64,000 nucleotides of DNA from Diaporthe sp. PMI_573 (Eukaryota; Ascomycota; Sordariomycetes; Diaporthales; Diaporthaceae). This document shows, piece by piece, positions 32,793 to 44,516 of this stretch. The stretch covers positions 558,001 through 622,000 of the forward strand of contig JAJTUP010000033.1 of the NCBI GenBank assembly GCA_021399435.1. Reading direction: 5' to 3'. Below the pieces are notes generated by a model. That model was not told the origin of the DNA. It worked only from the letters and a program-made list of their open reading frames with translations, and ran no database searches. Both the position numbers and the translations under genes were made by a program. Each line of letters opens with the position of its first letter. Positions within the stretch are counted from its first letter, which is position 1.

Positions 32793-33982
32793 CTATCCAT
32801 CGACAAACGCCTCGTTTCGAGCCTGCTGGTGGTTCTTGTCTGGGTGATTTGCAATCAGGCGCTGCGTCATTTAACAGTCAGCCCGCAATCTCCTGCACAA
32901 TCTCCGCCCGCCCAAAACTTTGCAGGCAATCATTTGAATACGTACCACCAAGTTTCGCAGCAAACACGCGATCGTCACCTTGCCCACCGAGGGAACATAG
33001 ATGGATGCCTTTTCCTTGACAGCTGGGCCGTCAAAGTTGCGGAAGGACGAGAAGTTGATGCACACGGCACCATCCCGGATCAGGTCGATCGGCAGCTTGT
33101 AGCTCTCAACAGGCACTCCCCCGATCACGACGTCGCTGATGGGAAGGACGTTCTTCAAGTCCCAGCCCTCCTTGTCCTCGACCTGGTGGCGGTGGCTTTT
33201 GATTCCCCGACCGCGCGTGAACAGCTGCACGCCAGTGATGTCGACCGAGTACACCTGCGCGCCGTCATTTGCTAGCAGCGCCGCAAGTGGCCGGCCGTTG
33301 ACCTCGGAGCGATTGATCACCGTTATGGTCTTGCCGTACAGCCTGTTGCCCTCGGCGAGGATCGGGTTGTAGATGTGCAGGTGCTCCAGGATCTTGAGGA
33401 CGGCGAGTGGCGTGCAGGGGAGGATGGACTTTTTCAGGTTCGTCGGGGGGTCCAGGTAGCGCACGTTGTGGTACATGTTACTCAGGTGCTTGAAGCAGAG
33501 GCCCTCGACGTCCTTCTCGAGTGCCACCGTCTCCTTGATATAATTGTCCTTGGCGACGTTGTCGGGCCATATCGGGTAGTAGACCAGGATTCCGTTGACC
33601 TTGTCATCCTCATTGGCGGCGCGGACCTCGTGCTCCAGAGCTTCTTTGTCGATACGTCGCAGGTCGAAGGTGAAACCGCTGTGGTGATCGAGTCAGCAGC
33701 TGTGCGACAACCCCTGGTGGGCAGCCGCCCCGGCGGGTTGCTGCGGAGGTTGAGCCCAGTCGCGGGGAGCAGGGCAGTCTTGAGCAGCACTTACTTTTCC
33801 TCGCAGGTCTTTTGTGAGTATTCCGCATACTTCACAGCGGCGTCGTCGTCGTTGGCCAGGAAGGCCACGAGCCGGGGCTTCCCGTTGCCAATAGACGCAA
33901 GGGTCTCCTGGACCTCTTGGAGCAGCTTCTTTGCTATGGTGTCTGCAAGAATGACCTTGCAGGTCTTTGGGGGCGCCGCCAT
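32793..33982 (-). CDS. MTD1: NAD-dependent methylenetetrahydrofolate dehydrogenase
   Basis: Three exons, 33982-33795, 33678-32946 and 32861-32793, give 329 aa, close to yeast Mtd1 (320). Introns are 116 nt (GTAAGT/CACAG) and 84 nt (GTACGT/CGCAG). Family strings include 'MAAPPKTCKVILADTIAKKLL', 'GILVYYPIWPDNVAKDNYIKETV' (the family's YYPI/PI signature region), 'CTPLAVLKILEHL', 'GKTITVINRSEVNGRPLAALLANDGAQVYSVDITGVQLF' (dinucleotide-binding region) and 'LLRNLVRLIAN' at the end. The enzyme oxidises 5,10-methylene-THF to 5,10-methenyl-THF with NAD+ in the cytosol, feeding one-carbon units to purine synthesis. It lacks cyclohydrolase and synthetase domains, as expected for the monofunctional type. 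Confidence 0.93.
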
Positions 33983-34933
33983 GGTCTGGGGACAGGAGTG
34001 GGTCAGCAGTTGGGAGCAGCAAAGAGTGGCTGTCGATGTCATCGTGAGGTGTCTTGGGGGTGGAATGGCGACGGCCATGGCTGCCCTGGGGAGGGGTGGT
34101 TCATATACTACGGGTTGATATGGTATGACACAGGCCATCCTGGGTACAGGGCAATAAGCCTGCCTCCACCAAAGTCGAATTTGAGACGGCTGGAGTGGAT
34201 TCACTTACACAACCCGGAGCGGAGCGGGACGTGGGTGACGAGGCCTGGCCTGGGTATTATTATACTCACTCGGTCGAGGAGCAGCACGGGTGGTTCGGGG
34301 CCCCTCCTTCTCGAACTTGGCCGCCGGTTGACCTTGGATGCCCACCTACGCCAGGGGAGGAGGGGGGGAGGACTGACAAATTGATTGACTGGTGGTCTAG
34401 TAGTTCAGGGGGAAGCGCGTTGGTAGTCTGCCAGCTGCACACACCAGAACAATCGAAGACGAGGAGGAAGAAGATCTGTGCCTAGAGCCATGCTGGCGCC
34501 AAAAATTCCGCGAGGCCAAATTCTTCACCATGACTCTGCACTGACGAGACCTTAGAGGGGCTGGCCCCTTATCGATCTCCCGATAAACAGGAGTCATAGC
34601 AGAAATTGCAGGCCCTAAGCACTGCCCCTCTTACCTGGGACAGTATAGCGGCGGCTCAGTAGCGCAGGCCACAGGGGTTGCCGTGCCGAGGGGGGCTCAC
34701 CGCCTACGACAATGGGCTTCCGCCCCTCCCAGCCCTCTCCAGAAAGTCGCCATCCCACTTCCGCAGCCGGCAGTACTTCCCGCCTCGGCCGAACTTGGTC
34801 AGCGCGTTGCCTTGGCTGTTGGTAGCTCGACGACGACCATATCTCTGGTGTCATACAGCCTTTTGCATTGCGCACGGCCATCCGGAGGGTCCTTTCTTAG
34901 CAGCTCAGCCAGAGCCACAAGACGAGATCCAGC
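33983..34933. other. Divergent promoter region, MTD1 / MMS19
   Basis: Just under 1 kb between divergent starts. Frames here are GC-rich shadows without motif. No clear regulatory element recognised. Confidence 0.45.
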
Positions 34934-37900
34934 ATGTCGACCTACCTGGAGGAGCTCGCCGTGCGCTTCGTCGAACGCGATGGCCTCTCTCTCGAGGACC
35001 AGCAGAAGATCGCTGCAGCTGCGGCTGGCTGTGGGTTCAATCCCCATCAAAGGCAACAATCTCCTGCTGTCGTCACGAACTGGAGTTGACCGTGGTCGCA
35101 GATGTCTTGGACCCGGCAAAACACGGCTATCCTCAGGATCAAACGGTGCTCACCTTGGTCAAGTCAATACATCGATGGATCGCCTCTGGGGACGGTGAGC
35201 AGCCGTCAGACTTCGCAGAGAGGAACAGGGAGAAGCATGCCAGGGGTATGTTGAGCTCCACGTATTCTTTCAAGTCCATCCCCTGCCCAGAACGGACCTT
35301 AATACCTCGCAGGTCTGAAATACCTGGCCATGACTTTGACTGCTCTGCCCAATGACTTTTTGCAGTCAACTCAAGGTAAGCTTGCTCTGCCATGTGTCTT
35401 CTGTGTTTTGCTACCCAGTAACATGTGCTGAATGTATCATACAGTCAAGATGCTCTCGAGTTTCTTCAGCTCGATCTTCCAGCAGCAGGATCCGGCGGGT
35501 CTCGCAGCAGCAACGGATGCTTTGCTGGTCTTGGTCACAATGAGCAACTTTCCACCCTCGTCCGCGGACGATATTCTCACAAGCCTTGGGGAGATGGAGC
35601 CAGATAATTACACAAAACAGCTTGCAAAGACCCGACTGCAGGTTCTCCGGATCGTCCGAACGGTGCTTCTCAACAACAAAAGCGCACGAGTTCTCCAGAA
35701 GCGTTATGAAGGTGCCGCATTCTTGTTGCCTATTTTGGCCTTCGCCCAAAAAGAGAGGGATCCCGTCAACCTGCTAGAGTGGTTCCAGACATTGGAGACG
35801 GTTTTGAAGAACAACCGAATCTCTCCCGAGGTCTCACTCGCCGCCTTCGAATCGTTCTCACCATTCTTCCCCATCTCCATTCGCAAGTCTACGGCTGGTG
35901 GACCAGAGGCCACAGAAGATGAACTGAAGGAGGCTTTGAGGTCTTGTTTTGCGGCGAATGGGCTTCTGGCACAACATACATTCTCATTCTTGTTGGAGAA
36001 GCTCGACGACGGCGGAAGCCTCACTGCATCATCCAAAGTAAGTTTCCCACTAGTCCGCATATTTATATACGGGTCCAGTTTCGTCTTGATTTCCCATCAC
36101 GTACCCGGTCGAGATCATGCGTGCTGACGGAAGTAGCTCGATATCCTCCGAACGATCAAGGCATGCGTGGTCAGTTATGAGCCGGTCGACACCAGGCTCG
36201 TGCCTTATGTTACGAAATTGTGGTCCTCTCTCAAGTATGAGGTCCGAAACGGAGAAGTACCGGAGGCAATCCAGGAGACGCTGTCCATTTTCGAGTGTCT
36301 CACGAGCCGACTCGCCAAGTTCAACGACGCCGAGGCAGCCCTTGCGGATTTCCTCTCGCTGACCTGGAAAGACACTGCCGAGGACCTGGAGAATCCGACG
36401 TACACAGAGCAGGCTGGTTCAATCCTGATCAGCATAGCTGGCGGTAGCGTGCTGGCCTTTTGCTGCACTAATCCACGTCTGCTTGAAGCTGTAAGGCAGA
36501 ACATCGGCCAGCCGAAGTCACCCACTCATATTAAGAACCTTCTTGTGCTGCTCAACAATTTGGTTCGGACTCACCGACAATTGACAGCCAAGGCGAGCGA
36601 GTGGTCCGAGCATGACAAGCGGGCATTCAATGCCGATGGTTTTGCGATACCGACGGCCATGATCGACGACATCTACTTCAAACTCTTCCGAGAAAATGCC
36701 GCCGACAATCCCAGCAAAGAGCAAGTCGAAATCGCCAAGGAAGCTGTCAGTGGCCTTTCTCTGTTGGTTGAAGTGCAACGACTTGGGTCGGATTTCACAA
36801 CGACTGCAGCTTACGAGGAAGGCAAGTTGAGCGAGATCTGCACAGCTCTGTCTTACCGCGCCACAAACGCTTTTAATGTCTCGTCGAAAGCCTCGGCAGA
36901 TCTATACAACATTGATGTTTCTGCTGTTGCGGCCCTCAAGACCGTGGTCAAGGTATTCCCAGATGGGTATGCCAAGATCCTTTCCAACCTGGTGAGCGAG
37001 GTTGAGAAGAGAAACTGGAAAGGGACGGCATCAGACCGTACCTTCGACGATCTGCACAGCGTGTGCCAGCGCATAGCTTACATCGGCTGCGCTGACATAC
37101 CCAAGTCCGATAACTCTATTGTCAACTTCGCGTTGTTTGCGGGCACAATGCTTAATATTTTGAGTGTTTTGTTCAACGCCGAAGCCAACATCAAATTTTG
37201 TGCGGTCGTTGCCGACGCTCTCGCCACTGGAATGGCGTACTTTATCAAGGCAATTGGAGAAAAGGGCCTCAAGCAGAAAGAGACCGTTATGGACATCCGC
37301 AATGTCAGCGAACTTGAGCACATATTGCACGCCGAGATACCCGATTTTCCGAAACTGCGTTACAAACAAGTCAACCTCTTTGACCCCATTCCGTCAGCAA
37401 AGTCTATGCAGGCTGCTGAACACTCTGTCTTTGCAAGCTTTCAAGTCGTGGGTGTGTATGTCGTGTCTGAGCTGTATCAACACGCCACTTCTTTATCGAT
37501 GCCTGCAGACAGCAGAATACCACTGCTACGCCTCAGCGACGCCCTTCGTTCAGCACAGAACATTGGCGAAGATAGCACAGGTGCAAGTGACAACCTTGCT
37601 GCGTATCTCAGCGAGTTGGGACGGGCTGCTTGCCTCGTCCTCCGAGAGCTCAGCGATACTGCGCAGGTAAGTTTGGACCTAGACAACAGAGTTGTCGGTT
37701 GCTTCAACGACGTGCGCTGGTCGAGCAGTGAAGTGCCCTTGGTAATACTCCGCGATACTGAGCTTTATGCACTGTCTTGCGGCATCGCCGAGGCGATGCA
37801 CTCTTCGACTGTGGTGATGCTGGTAAGTGGGAACAATTCTAGATTATACTCTCCGCTTCGATTCCTGACCTGCAGCTCCTAACATGCACTTGCTGCCAGG

Positions 37901-38952
37901 CGGAGATCAATTTTCTCAACCTTCTCACCGGCAACCTCGATGCCCCGATAGAAACCGGCTCCCGGATGGAAGCTATCCAGGATTACATTGCTTTCCTACT
38001 TGCCAACAAGTTTAATAGTCGAGCTAGCGAAGGACTTCGCGAGATGCCGGTGCCAACCCAGGCCGTTTGGACCACGGTGCTTCAGAGAATCGAGCAAGGC
38101 CTCAAACAGCCCGAGCTCCTGGGGCTGAGAGAGGTCTGCCGCTTCGCAGCCATCCTCGCAGGAGCCTTTGCCCGTCGTGACCTTCCTGCAGCCGCACTCG
38201 CCTCGACCGTTAGCCACGCAGCGGCCAAGGCAGGCGCAGAGATGGGGCCGTGCGTCGCGCGCATCCTGTCGCAGCTCTTCTCCACGTCCAAAAAGGGCCT
38301 CCTCGACCCGGCGAATCACACCATCCAGAGGCCGCTGTACTTGCAGTGGACCTACCAGCAATTGGTCCAGCCAGTCCTGGGGCTCGCGTACCCGCTGTCT
38401 CGCGAGGACACGAGCGTCGTTTACTCGATCCACGTCCTCCATGCCGTCAAGAGCCTGGCCCTGAGCCACTACGCAGACGACGCGCCGACCGTCGTCCGCA
38501 TCGTCCTCGCCGCAATGCAGAAGGCAACCAACAGCTACGACATCGAGGCCGCGTGCGGGATCGCCCTCCAGGTCCTCGCAGGCGACCCAGCCCTGTTCAG
38601 GTCGCACGTTGCCTCGCTCGTCAAGGCAGCCAAGAGCGTCTACGGCCGGTCACTTCCTGTCCCTGTTGTCTACGACCGGACACTGACAGCGCAGGATGAC
38701 AAGGACTGGCCTGTCGATAGGGAGGAGTACGCACAAGGGGGCCGCTTTAGGTATGCCGGTGACAGGGAGAAGATCCGCAGGATGGCGCTGAGGATCCTCG
38801 AGATGCTCCCAGCGCAGCTGGATGAGAATGACCTGCGGGCGTATGCCGATGAGGTGCGGGTGCAATTATCCGTGGTTCTAGGCGACAGGGTGAGGGACGT
38901 CCGCCGCGCTGCTGAGGCTGCACAGTCCGCCTGGTCTAGAATCTCGACATGA
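34934..38952 (+). CDS. MMS19: MMS19/Met18, cytosolic iron-sulfur targeting HEAT protein
   Basis: Six exons as read: 34934-35030, 35102-35245, 35313-35375, 35445-36037, 36137-37822, 37900-38952; about 1211 aa. The diagnostic MMS19 core is clear: 'FFPISIRKS', 'LKEALRSCFAANGLLAQHTFSFLLEKLDDG', 'LDILRTIKACVVSYEP', 'LWSSLKYEVRNGEV'. The rest is HEAT-like helical repeats. Mms19 is the adaptor of the CIA targeting complex. It hands 4Fe-4S clusters to DNA polymerases, helicases such as XPD and other nuclear enzymes. Uncertain points are the first exon, which is short and inferred from splice signals, and the piece 37666-37822. That piece is flanked by two GTAAGT donors, so one larger intron of 234 nt (37666-37899) is possible, giving about 1159 aa. 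Confidence 0.88.
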
Positions 38953-39920
38953 GCCTTGTGGGGCTGACCTGTTGATCGCTTTTCGGGCACATTTTAGCTG
39001 ATTCTAGGGCTTCGACTTGGGCGAGTGTGGGCAAGTCAACATTTTCGAATACCATCGGACTGCTCGGGCGCCTATGTGGGGTACTCCTCTGGGTCGGGTG
39101 ACAGCCACTAGACCTCGCCCAGGGATGGGTCAAGGGCGCCCAGGGGCGCATGGGTCACAGTTCTATGCCGGACGGCGCTGTTGACTGGGAAAAGGGACAG
39201 GTTCTCCTTGCCCCGCGCGAGGTTTGTCGCGTAGCTTGAGAACGACATCCCCCGCGATCTATTGCCAGCGAGTCGACCAGACTAGAGTTGTTGTCATGGA
39301 ACAAGGCGGGGTTGGTATCAACCGGCTTGCCGTTTGCGCCCCTCCGTACCCGGATGTCTTCTAGGTGGTAGGTTCTGGATTCGGCCTGGTGGTTTGCTTT
39401 GGATGTTAAGAGTAGATACCCCTGAGTTACTTAGAGTAATACGTGCAGCAACTAAAATATGAGGAATAGTGAGAAACGTTAACAGGCGTTCTCCCTTCGT
39501 AACCAGAAAGATGCTGCCAATGCAAAATGTCATCTTTGAACGACGCAAGTACCCAACCTGACGGGTGATATCTAGCGTGTGGATGAGCAACTCCCATACG
39601 TGGGCACGCATTCTTGGTCCTCGCTCCAGAGCACTGAGGGACTTGCGCTGAACTCCGGAGCCCCGTAAGCTGTACATTATGATTGCGGCAGAGATCATTC
39701 CTGCCCGCAGTGGTAAGACCCGGTTCAAACAGAGAGAGAGAAGGATAATCCGCGACATGTAGTCAAATTGAGTGAATTAAAATGCCAGGTGCTGTGATCT
39801 CTATCTGAGGCTGGCCCATTGAGTCTGTCCAGCGCTATCAACAGGGATACGTGAACGAATCCTTTGTGAGCCAGCCAGACACCCCACTCCAGCACCCTCG
39901 TCGAATTTCCTCCGATCGCT
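38953..39920. other. Intergenic between convergent genes
   Basis: 3' flanks of MMS19 and SPC2. The 146-codon minus-strand frame at 39318-39758 has no recognisable feature. Confidence 0.45.
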
Positions 39921-40669
39921 CTACGCCTTCCGTCTCTTACCTCCCTTCTTGGCGCTCGACCCCGTAGCCTCAGCCGTGTCGTCGGGCGATGCCCCCGCAG
40001 CAGCCAACATGGCGCTCAGCTCCTCCTCGGTGTACTGTGGCGCGGACTCAGCGGCTGGAACGTTGGCCCTCTTGGGGTCCAGGCTGCCGATGACGGGAAC
40101 CGTGGAGGCGAGCATCGTCTGGAAGGGAGTCGCGACGAAGCGGCCGGCGGCGTCGAACCACTCGGTGAAGGAGCGGGACAGGTTGATGGTGGTGGGACTG
40201 CCGGTCTTGGGCGTGATGGTGATGGCCAGGTTGTAGATGGGGACGTTCTTCTTGGTGTGGGTTGCGATCGTGACCTGTTTGTTCCGCGCGGCGCCCGTCA
40301 GTCATTTTTTGCCTCCATTTTGTGCCAAGGATTGACAAATACCGTCTCTCCCTTGGGCGCGGTGCCCACGTATACGATGCCCTTCTCCTTAAGCCATATC
40401 CACAGCGTCAGGGCCGTATTCAGCAGTGAGTAGACGGCGACCGCGCCGGCCGTGTAGTACTTTGTGCTTTCGAATCCGAGCTTATAATCCCAGAGGAAAC
40501 AGGCTGCTGCCACGAGGAAGGCAGAGTACCCCAGGGCCAGTCTCACGTCGGTCAGGGTGTGCGACTGCTTCAGTCCCAGACTGTTCAGGTAGTTGGGGAG
40601 CGCATCGTCGGAAGTGTTCTTCAGGTCTGCGAGGTTGTAGAGCGTGATCTTCTCGGCGGAGACTGCCAT
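39921..40669 (-). CDS. SPC2: Signal peptidase complex subunit 2
   Basis: Two exons, 40669-40343 and 40274-39921, give 226 aa. The 68-nt phase-0 intron has donor GTATTT, branch CTGAC and acceptor AACAG. 'KITLYNLADLKNTSDDALPNYL' and 'DVRLALGYSAFLVAAACFLWDYKLGFESTKYYTAGAVAVYSLLNTALTLWIWLKEKGIVYVG' show the two membrane helices of SPCS2/Spc25. The cytosolic C-terminal part ends in a Lys/Arg-rich tail (AKKGGKRRKA). The subunit sits in the ER membrane and links the signal peptidase complex to the Sec61 translocon. Met at 40669 is chosen because it starts the conserved N-terminus; upstream residues are a Gln/His tandem repeat in the 5' UTR. Divergent from EMC3. Confidence 0.9.
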
Positions 40670-40686
40670 GTTGTACGGTGGGTGCT

Positions 40687-40731
40687 GCTGCTGACGATGC
40701 TGCTGACGATGCTGCTGACGATGCTGCTGCC
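40687..40731. repeat. 12-bp tandem repeat in SPC2 leader
   Basis: Just over three copies of CTGCTGACGATG, immediately upstream of the SPC2 start codon. Confidence 0.85.
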
Positions 40732-40850
40732 ACGGTCTGGCTTTCAGTGTGTGAGCACGATTGCAGACGAGTTGACCTGTGAGCAAGATCCAAGTGGACA
40801 GGTTGTGTCGAGTTCGGGGGCTCTTGCCTGACGGTACCTACAAAGGTATT

Positions 40851-40876
40851 CACCTACCTAGGTACCTAGGTAGGTG
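40851..40876. promoter_or_regulatory. 26-bp perfect palindrome in SPC2/EMC3 intergenic region
   Basis: CACCTACCTAGGT followed by its exact reverse complement, with no spacer and the centre at GTAC. It lies between two divergent start codons 467 bp apart. A protein-binding site or a cruciform are possible; function is not shown by sequence. Confidence 0.55.
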
Positions 40877-41023
40877 GGTAAGGTGTCCTTCTCGGAGAGC
40901 TTGGACAGGGGTCTGGCAGGCAGAGGGTCCAAGCTTTGGCAGCAAGCTTCCCTCCCCCAACGCCAAACTGGCCGGGGTGTTTCGCTCACAGCCGCAAGCC
41001 GCAAACCACACCCGCTTGGCTCT

Positions 41024-41098
41024 CAAAGCTCCGAGCATCTGAATTCGACCTTCAGCAGCTCCCAAAGCTCCGAGCATCTGAATTCGACCTTCAGCAGC
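41024..41098 (+). repeat. 39-bp tandem duplication upstream of EMC3
   Basis: Two identical 36-bp blocks starting CAAAGCTCCGAGCATCTG, separated by TCC. It ends about 40 bp before the EMC3 ATG, so it duplicates part of the promoter or leader. Confidence 0.9.
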
Positions 41099-41135
41099 CA
41101 CCACAGACATATATCTCGCTTTTCAAGGCGTCGCC

Positions 41136-42202
41136 ATGGCCCAGGTACCGGTGCAAACGATCCATAGGGATCCACAGTTGTTGTAAGACACCTCGAAACT
41201 GTAACCTTCTTCCGGACTGCGTGCCACCCGGCTGACCTAGCTCGCAGCTACTGGATCCTGTTCCCCATCACGGTGGTCATGGTACAGACGCCCCTCTCCT
41301 TCTCCCTCCGAGTAAACCCTCCACGCATCAACTAACAAGGCCTGACCTTCCCAGGTCCTGACCGGCATCCTACGACACTACGCGACTGTCCTCCTGGCGA
41401 CGACGCCCAAGGCCCAGGAGCTCAGGGCGATTCGGGAGCAGCGCTCGCTGGCACACGGCATCCAAGTTCGGTCAAACTTCCACGTGCTGTCGCGGCGGTC
41501 CTTCAACACCAGGCGCGATGTGCTGACCGCCGCGTACGAGTCTGGCGCCTACCTCAAGGCTCCTGAGAACAAGGGCCAGGCGCCGCCCAACCCGATGACC
41601 GACCCCAACGCCATGGAGGGCATGATGGGCGCCATGAAGGGCCAGATGGCCATGATTATCCCCAACACCATGATCATGAGCTGGATCAACGCCTTCTTCT
41701 CGGGATACGTCATCAGTACGTCGGGGTTCCGGGGTTCCGCTGCTGCACAACGGCCGCCCTAAGCGAACGGCTTACTGACAATGTTGACCACGCAGTGAAA
41801 TTGCCGTTCCCCCTGACCATCAAGTTCAAGAGCATGCTCCAGGCTGGTGTGGCCACCAAGGACATGGACCCCAGGTGGATGTCTAGCATTTCGTGGTACT
41901 TCTTGTGTATTTTTGGACTGCAGCCTGTCTTCAACTTTATCCTCGGCAGTGACAACGGTATGCCCACCTTCTATGCACATGTCTCCTGCTCCCCCTAGCT
42001 GACCATCCCCCCTCACTTAGCCGCGAACCAGATGGCCCAACAGATGGGTCAGATGGGTCCTCAACAGGGCCAGCAGATGTTTGGCCCCGGTGTCGACCCA
42101 AACAAGCAGTTCCTCGGTGAGGCTGAGAACCTTGCTGTAATTGAGCACTACTCTGTCCTTGACAATGTGGAGGGCCGGCTTCTTGAGGATATCAAGGTGT
42201 AG
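41136..42202 (+). CDS. EMC3: ER membrane protein complex subunit 3
   Basis: Five exons, 41136-41182, 41248-41281, 41355-41715, 41796-41957 and 42021-42202, give 261 aa, the usual size. Key strings: 'YWILFPITVVMVLTGILRHYATVLL' (first membrane helix), 'LRAIREQRSL.HG..VRSNFHVLSRRSFNTRR', 'MIIPNTMIMSWINAFFSGYVIMKLPFPLTIKFKSMLQ' and 'DPRWMSSISWYFLCIFGLQPVFNFIL'. EMC3 belongs to the Oxa1/YidC/Get1 insertase superfamily and forms the membrane-insertion cavity of the EMC for tail-anchored and multipass proteins. Exon 2 is only 34 nt. It converges on RPC25, with 119 bp between the stops. Confidence 0.94.
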
Positions 42203-42321
42203 GTGGAGTCGGCTGAGGGGCAATCGTAGTAGGGCGGACAAGTGTGTGCTGGGGTATCTAGAAGTGTAGATATGTGCCGGCAGGAAGGCCGGCAGAACGA
42301 TCATAACCCAGAAAAAATCTC

Positions 42322-43172
42322 TCAGAACTCCCACCAGAGCGTGCACCCCAGGCCCGGATTCTTCATGCTCCCCTTGATGACGTACGGCGGCTTCCTCTGC
42401 TCCTCGGAAGGGTCCTCGCCCGGCGCGACGGTGGGCTTGGTAGGCGTCTGGTCGTGCCACTCCTCGCCAACGACGGCAAGGCGGACCGTCTCGTGGATGT
42501 CCCACCACATGGGGCCCGTCTCGTCATTGTTCCAGACCCAGAGCTGCTCGTTGTGGTCGAACTGGCACCCGTCTGGAAGCTCCTCGGCCTCCACGAATAT
42601 GTCACCAAAGAACTCGGTTCGCACTGTCGAAAATGCGTCAGCCGTGGCCGTGAGCAGTCAGGGAGACAGCTGTGCCGGGGCAAGAGACTTACCATGGATG
42701 CCTTCTGGCGTGCACCTGGAAATTTTGGCCATGATGACCTCGCCTTTGAAAGGCCGGAAGACTACAAGACGGAATTCGGCTGGTGGCTGGGTGTCAGCTG
42801 TCTGGCCTTGTAGTGGTGCAGTTCTCTCTGGGAAAGGCCGCAGTACCATTTACATTGGCGTTTCCTGTCCCCTGCCGGACCAGACCTTCTGATGCCCACA
42901 AGAGATCATAGAGGCAGATACAGAGACCGATCTTTTGGATTACCTGCCCTGGGACAGTCAGCCATGTGCACCCAAAGAATTTAAAACAGTTGACAGGCCT
43001 GCCTTGTTCGCATATTTGGCATTGATGTTGTCCTCGATGGCATCGCTGCTCTTCTTGTGGAAGTCCCCGGGAGTGATCTGGACCAGGTCCGCGATTTTGG
43101 TCTTGAGAACAAGTCAGACTGTTTGGTTCTCAAGTTCTGCATTGAGGGCTTGTTATTTACCAGGATGAACAT
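42322..43172 (-). CDS. RPC25: RNA polymerase III subunit Rpc25 (RPC8)
   Basis: Five exons, 43172-43161, 43101-43003, 42943-42847, 42779-42693 and 42623-42322, give 198 aa. The first exon is only 12 nt (MFIL). Joined it reads 'MFILTKIADLVQITP', then 'DAIEDNINAKYANK', 'KIGLCICLYDLLWA', 'FRLVVFRPFKGEVI', 'FDHNEQLWVW', 'PYVIKGSMKNPGLGCTLWW'. This matches the Rpb7/Rpc25 family with its OB/S1-like C-terminal domain. Rpc25 pairs with Rpc17 in the pol III stalk and is needed for initiation on tRNA and 5S genes. Intron 2 (42944-43002) has a GC donor (AAG|GCAGGC), a GC-AG intron forced by the protein reading frame. Very short introns of 59 nt are typical here. Confidence 0.92.
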
Positions 43173-44059
43173 TTTGGTTCTTTCAAGGCGGCAGTCTTGT
43201 GCCTTGAGCCTCGGAGCAAGGGGGAGCAGTGGCTCTGCCGTAGCTAGACTGGGCCACACACAGTTTGTGACTTCAACCCTCCAGATGATTGACTGACTGT
43301 AAGGCTGACGGTTAATGTGATTTTTGGTGGGTTTTGGTTTTTTTTTTAGCTGTGGTCGGCGACGAGTCACAGTGCCATGATAGACCCATGCAAATTCACC
43401 ACGGACATGCAGATCTTTCGGATATCAACATTGATTGTCAGAAGACATGCCATCTGGGCAGGTGACTGCAGAATACCCACTGCTTTGATTTGATGCTGTC
43501 ATGTCTGTCCAACTCACTCCTGGGCACAGGTAGGAGGACATGACCTTCAGATCTCTTTCCTTGTGCCAGCCAATGCACGGATCAGCAAGTGCCCCCACAC
43601 CTGATCGGCGCTAACAGGGGGGGCCTTGTCTGCCTGGCAGCCATGTCCACCTGGGCTGAAGTGCCCGAAATCCAAATCTCAACTCGCTCAACCGCGAACC
43701 ACACAACACGCAACCTCAAGCACCCACAACACGGCTTCCCTTAGCAACCATCCATCTGCTCGCCTCCGCCATCATCACGACAAGTGTTGTTTCTCAGGAG
43801 ATCACACCAAAGATTTCTCACAAGTTGTCCAATCTGTGGTTCTTTGTCTTTGTTCCGCAGGCTCTCCCAATCTGCCAACGTCAGGCATCGCTGCCATCTT
43901 CCAGACCCAAGCCTGGTTTCCCTATTCACCACCATCCAATCTGGGTCTCTCCTCCGCAGGTCTTGGGTTTTCTACCCGTTCTCTACCGTTCGTTCCCACA
44001 AGTTACCCACCGTTTGGACGAGCCAGCATCGACGAGACCAAACAAGACCACGAGCCGTC
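43173..44059. other. Divergent promoter region, RPC25 / NUFIP-domain gene
   Basis: About 890 bp, with a T-rich tract at about 43337-43348. Frames running through into the downstream gene (43626, 43784) are upstream read-through in GC/CT-rich leader sequence, not genes. Confidence 0.5.
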
Positions 44060-44482
44060 ATGGCCTATAATTACGGCCCTCCTCCACCCGCCCCGCCCCC
44101 TGCTCCCTCAGCGGCGGGTGGCTATCCACAATATCCTCCATATCAAAGCCAAGGTGGTCGTGGTGGCCATTCAGGAAGAGGGGGCAGAGGCAATCACCAC
44201 CCCCAGGCAGGTGGCAGGCCCGATTATCAGGCTCCTAGCCCGTACGGATATAACCCGCAACAGCCTCCTCAGCATCAGCCACAGCCGTACGGTCCCCAGC
44301 ACCCGGGTCAACATCCAGGGCAGTACCCTTCCCAGCACCCGCAGCCAGTTCCTGGCGGATATCCCCAAGCTCCGCAGCAGCCACCGCAGCAGTGGCCCGA
44401 TCAGGGACATCAGCATCACGCCCCGGGTCCTCATGCCTTACCGCCTCAGAATTACCATCCCAACTACGCTCAGCACCTCTAT

Positions 44483-44516
<34 letters not shown>

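Noticed and set aside
35031..35060. GGGTTCAATCCCC, a tRNA T-arm-like string
   Set aside because: It lies in the first intron of MMS19 and no matching acceptor, D-arm or anticodon arm can be drawn around it.
37996..38607. 203-codon minus-strand frame opposite MMS19
   Set aside because: Antisense shadow of GC-rich coding DNA in the last MMS19 exon.
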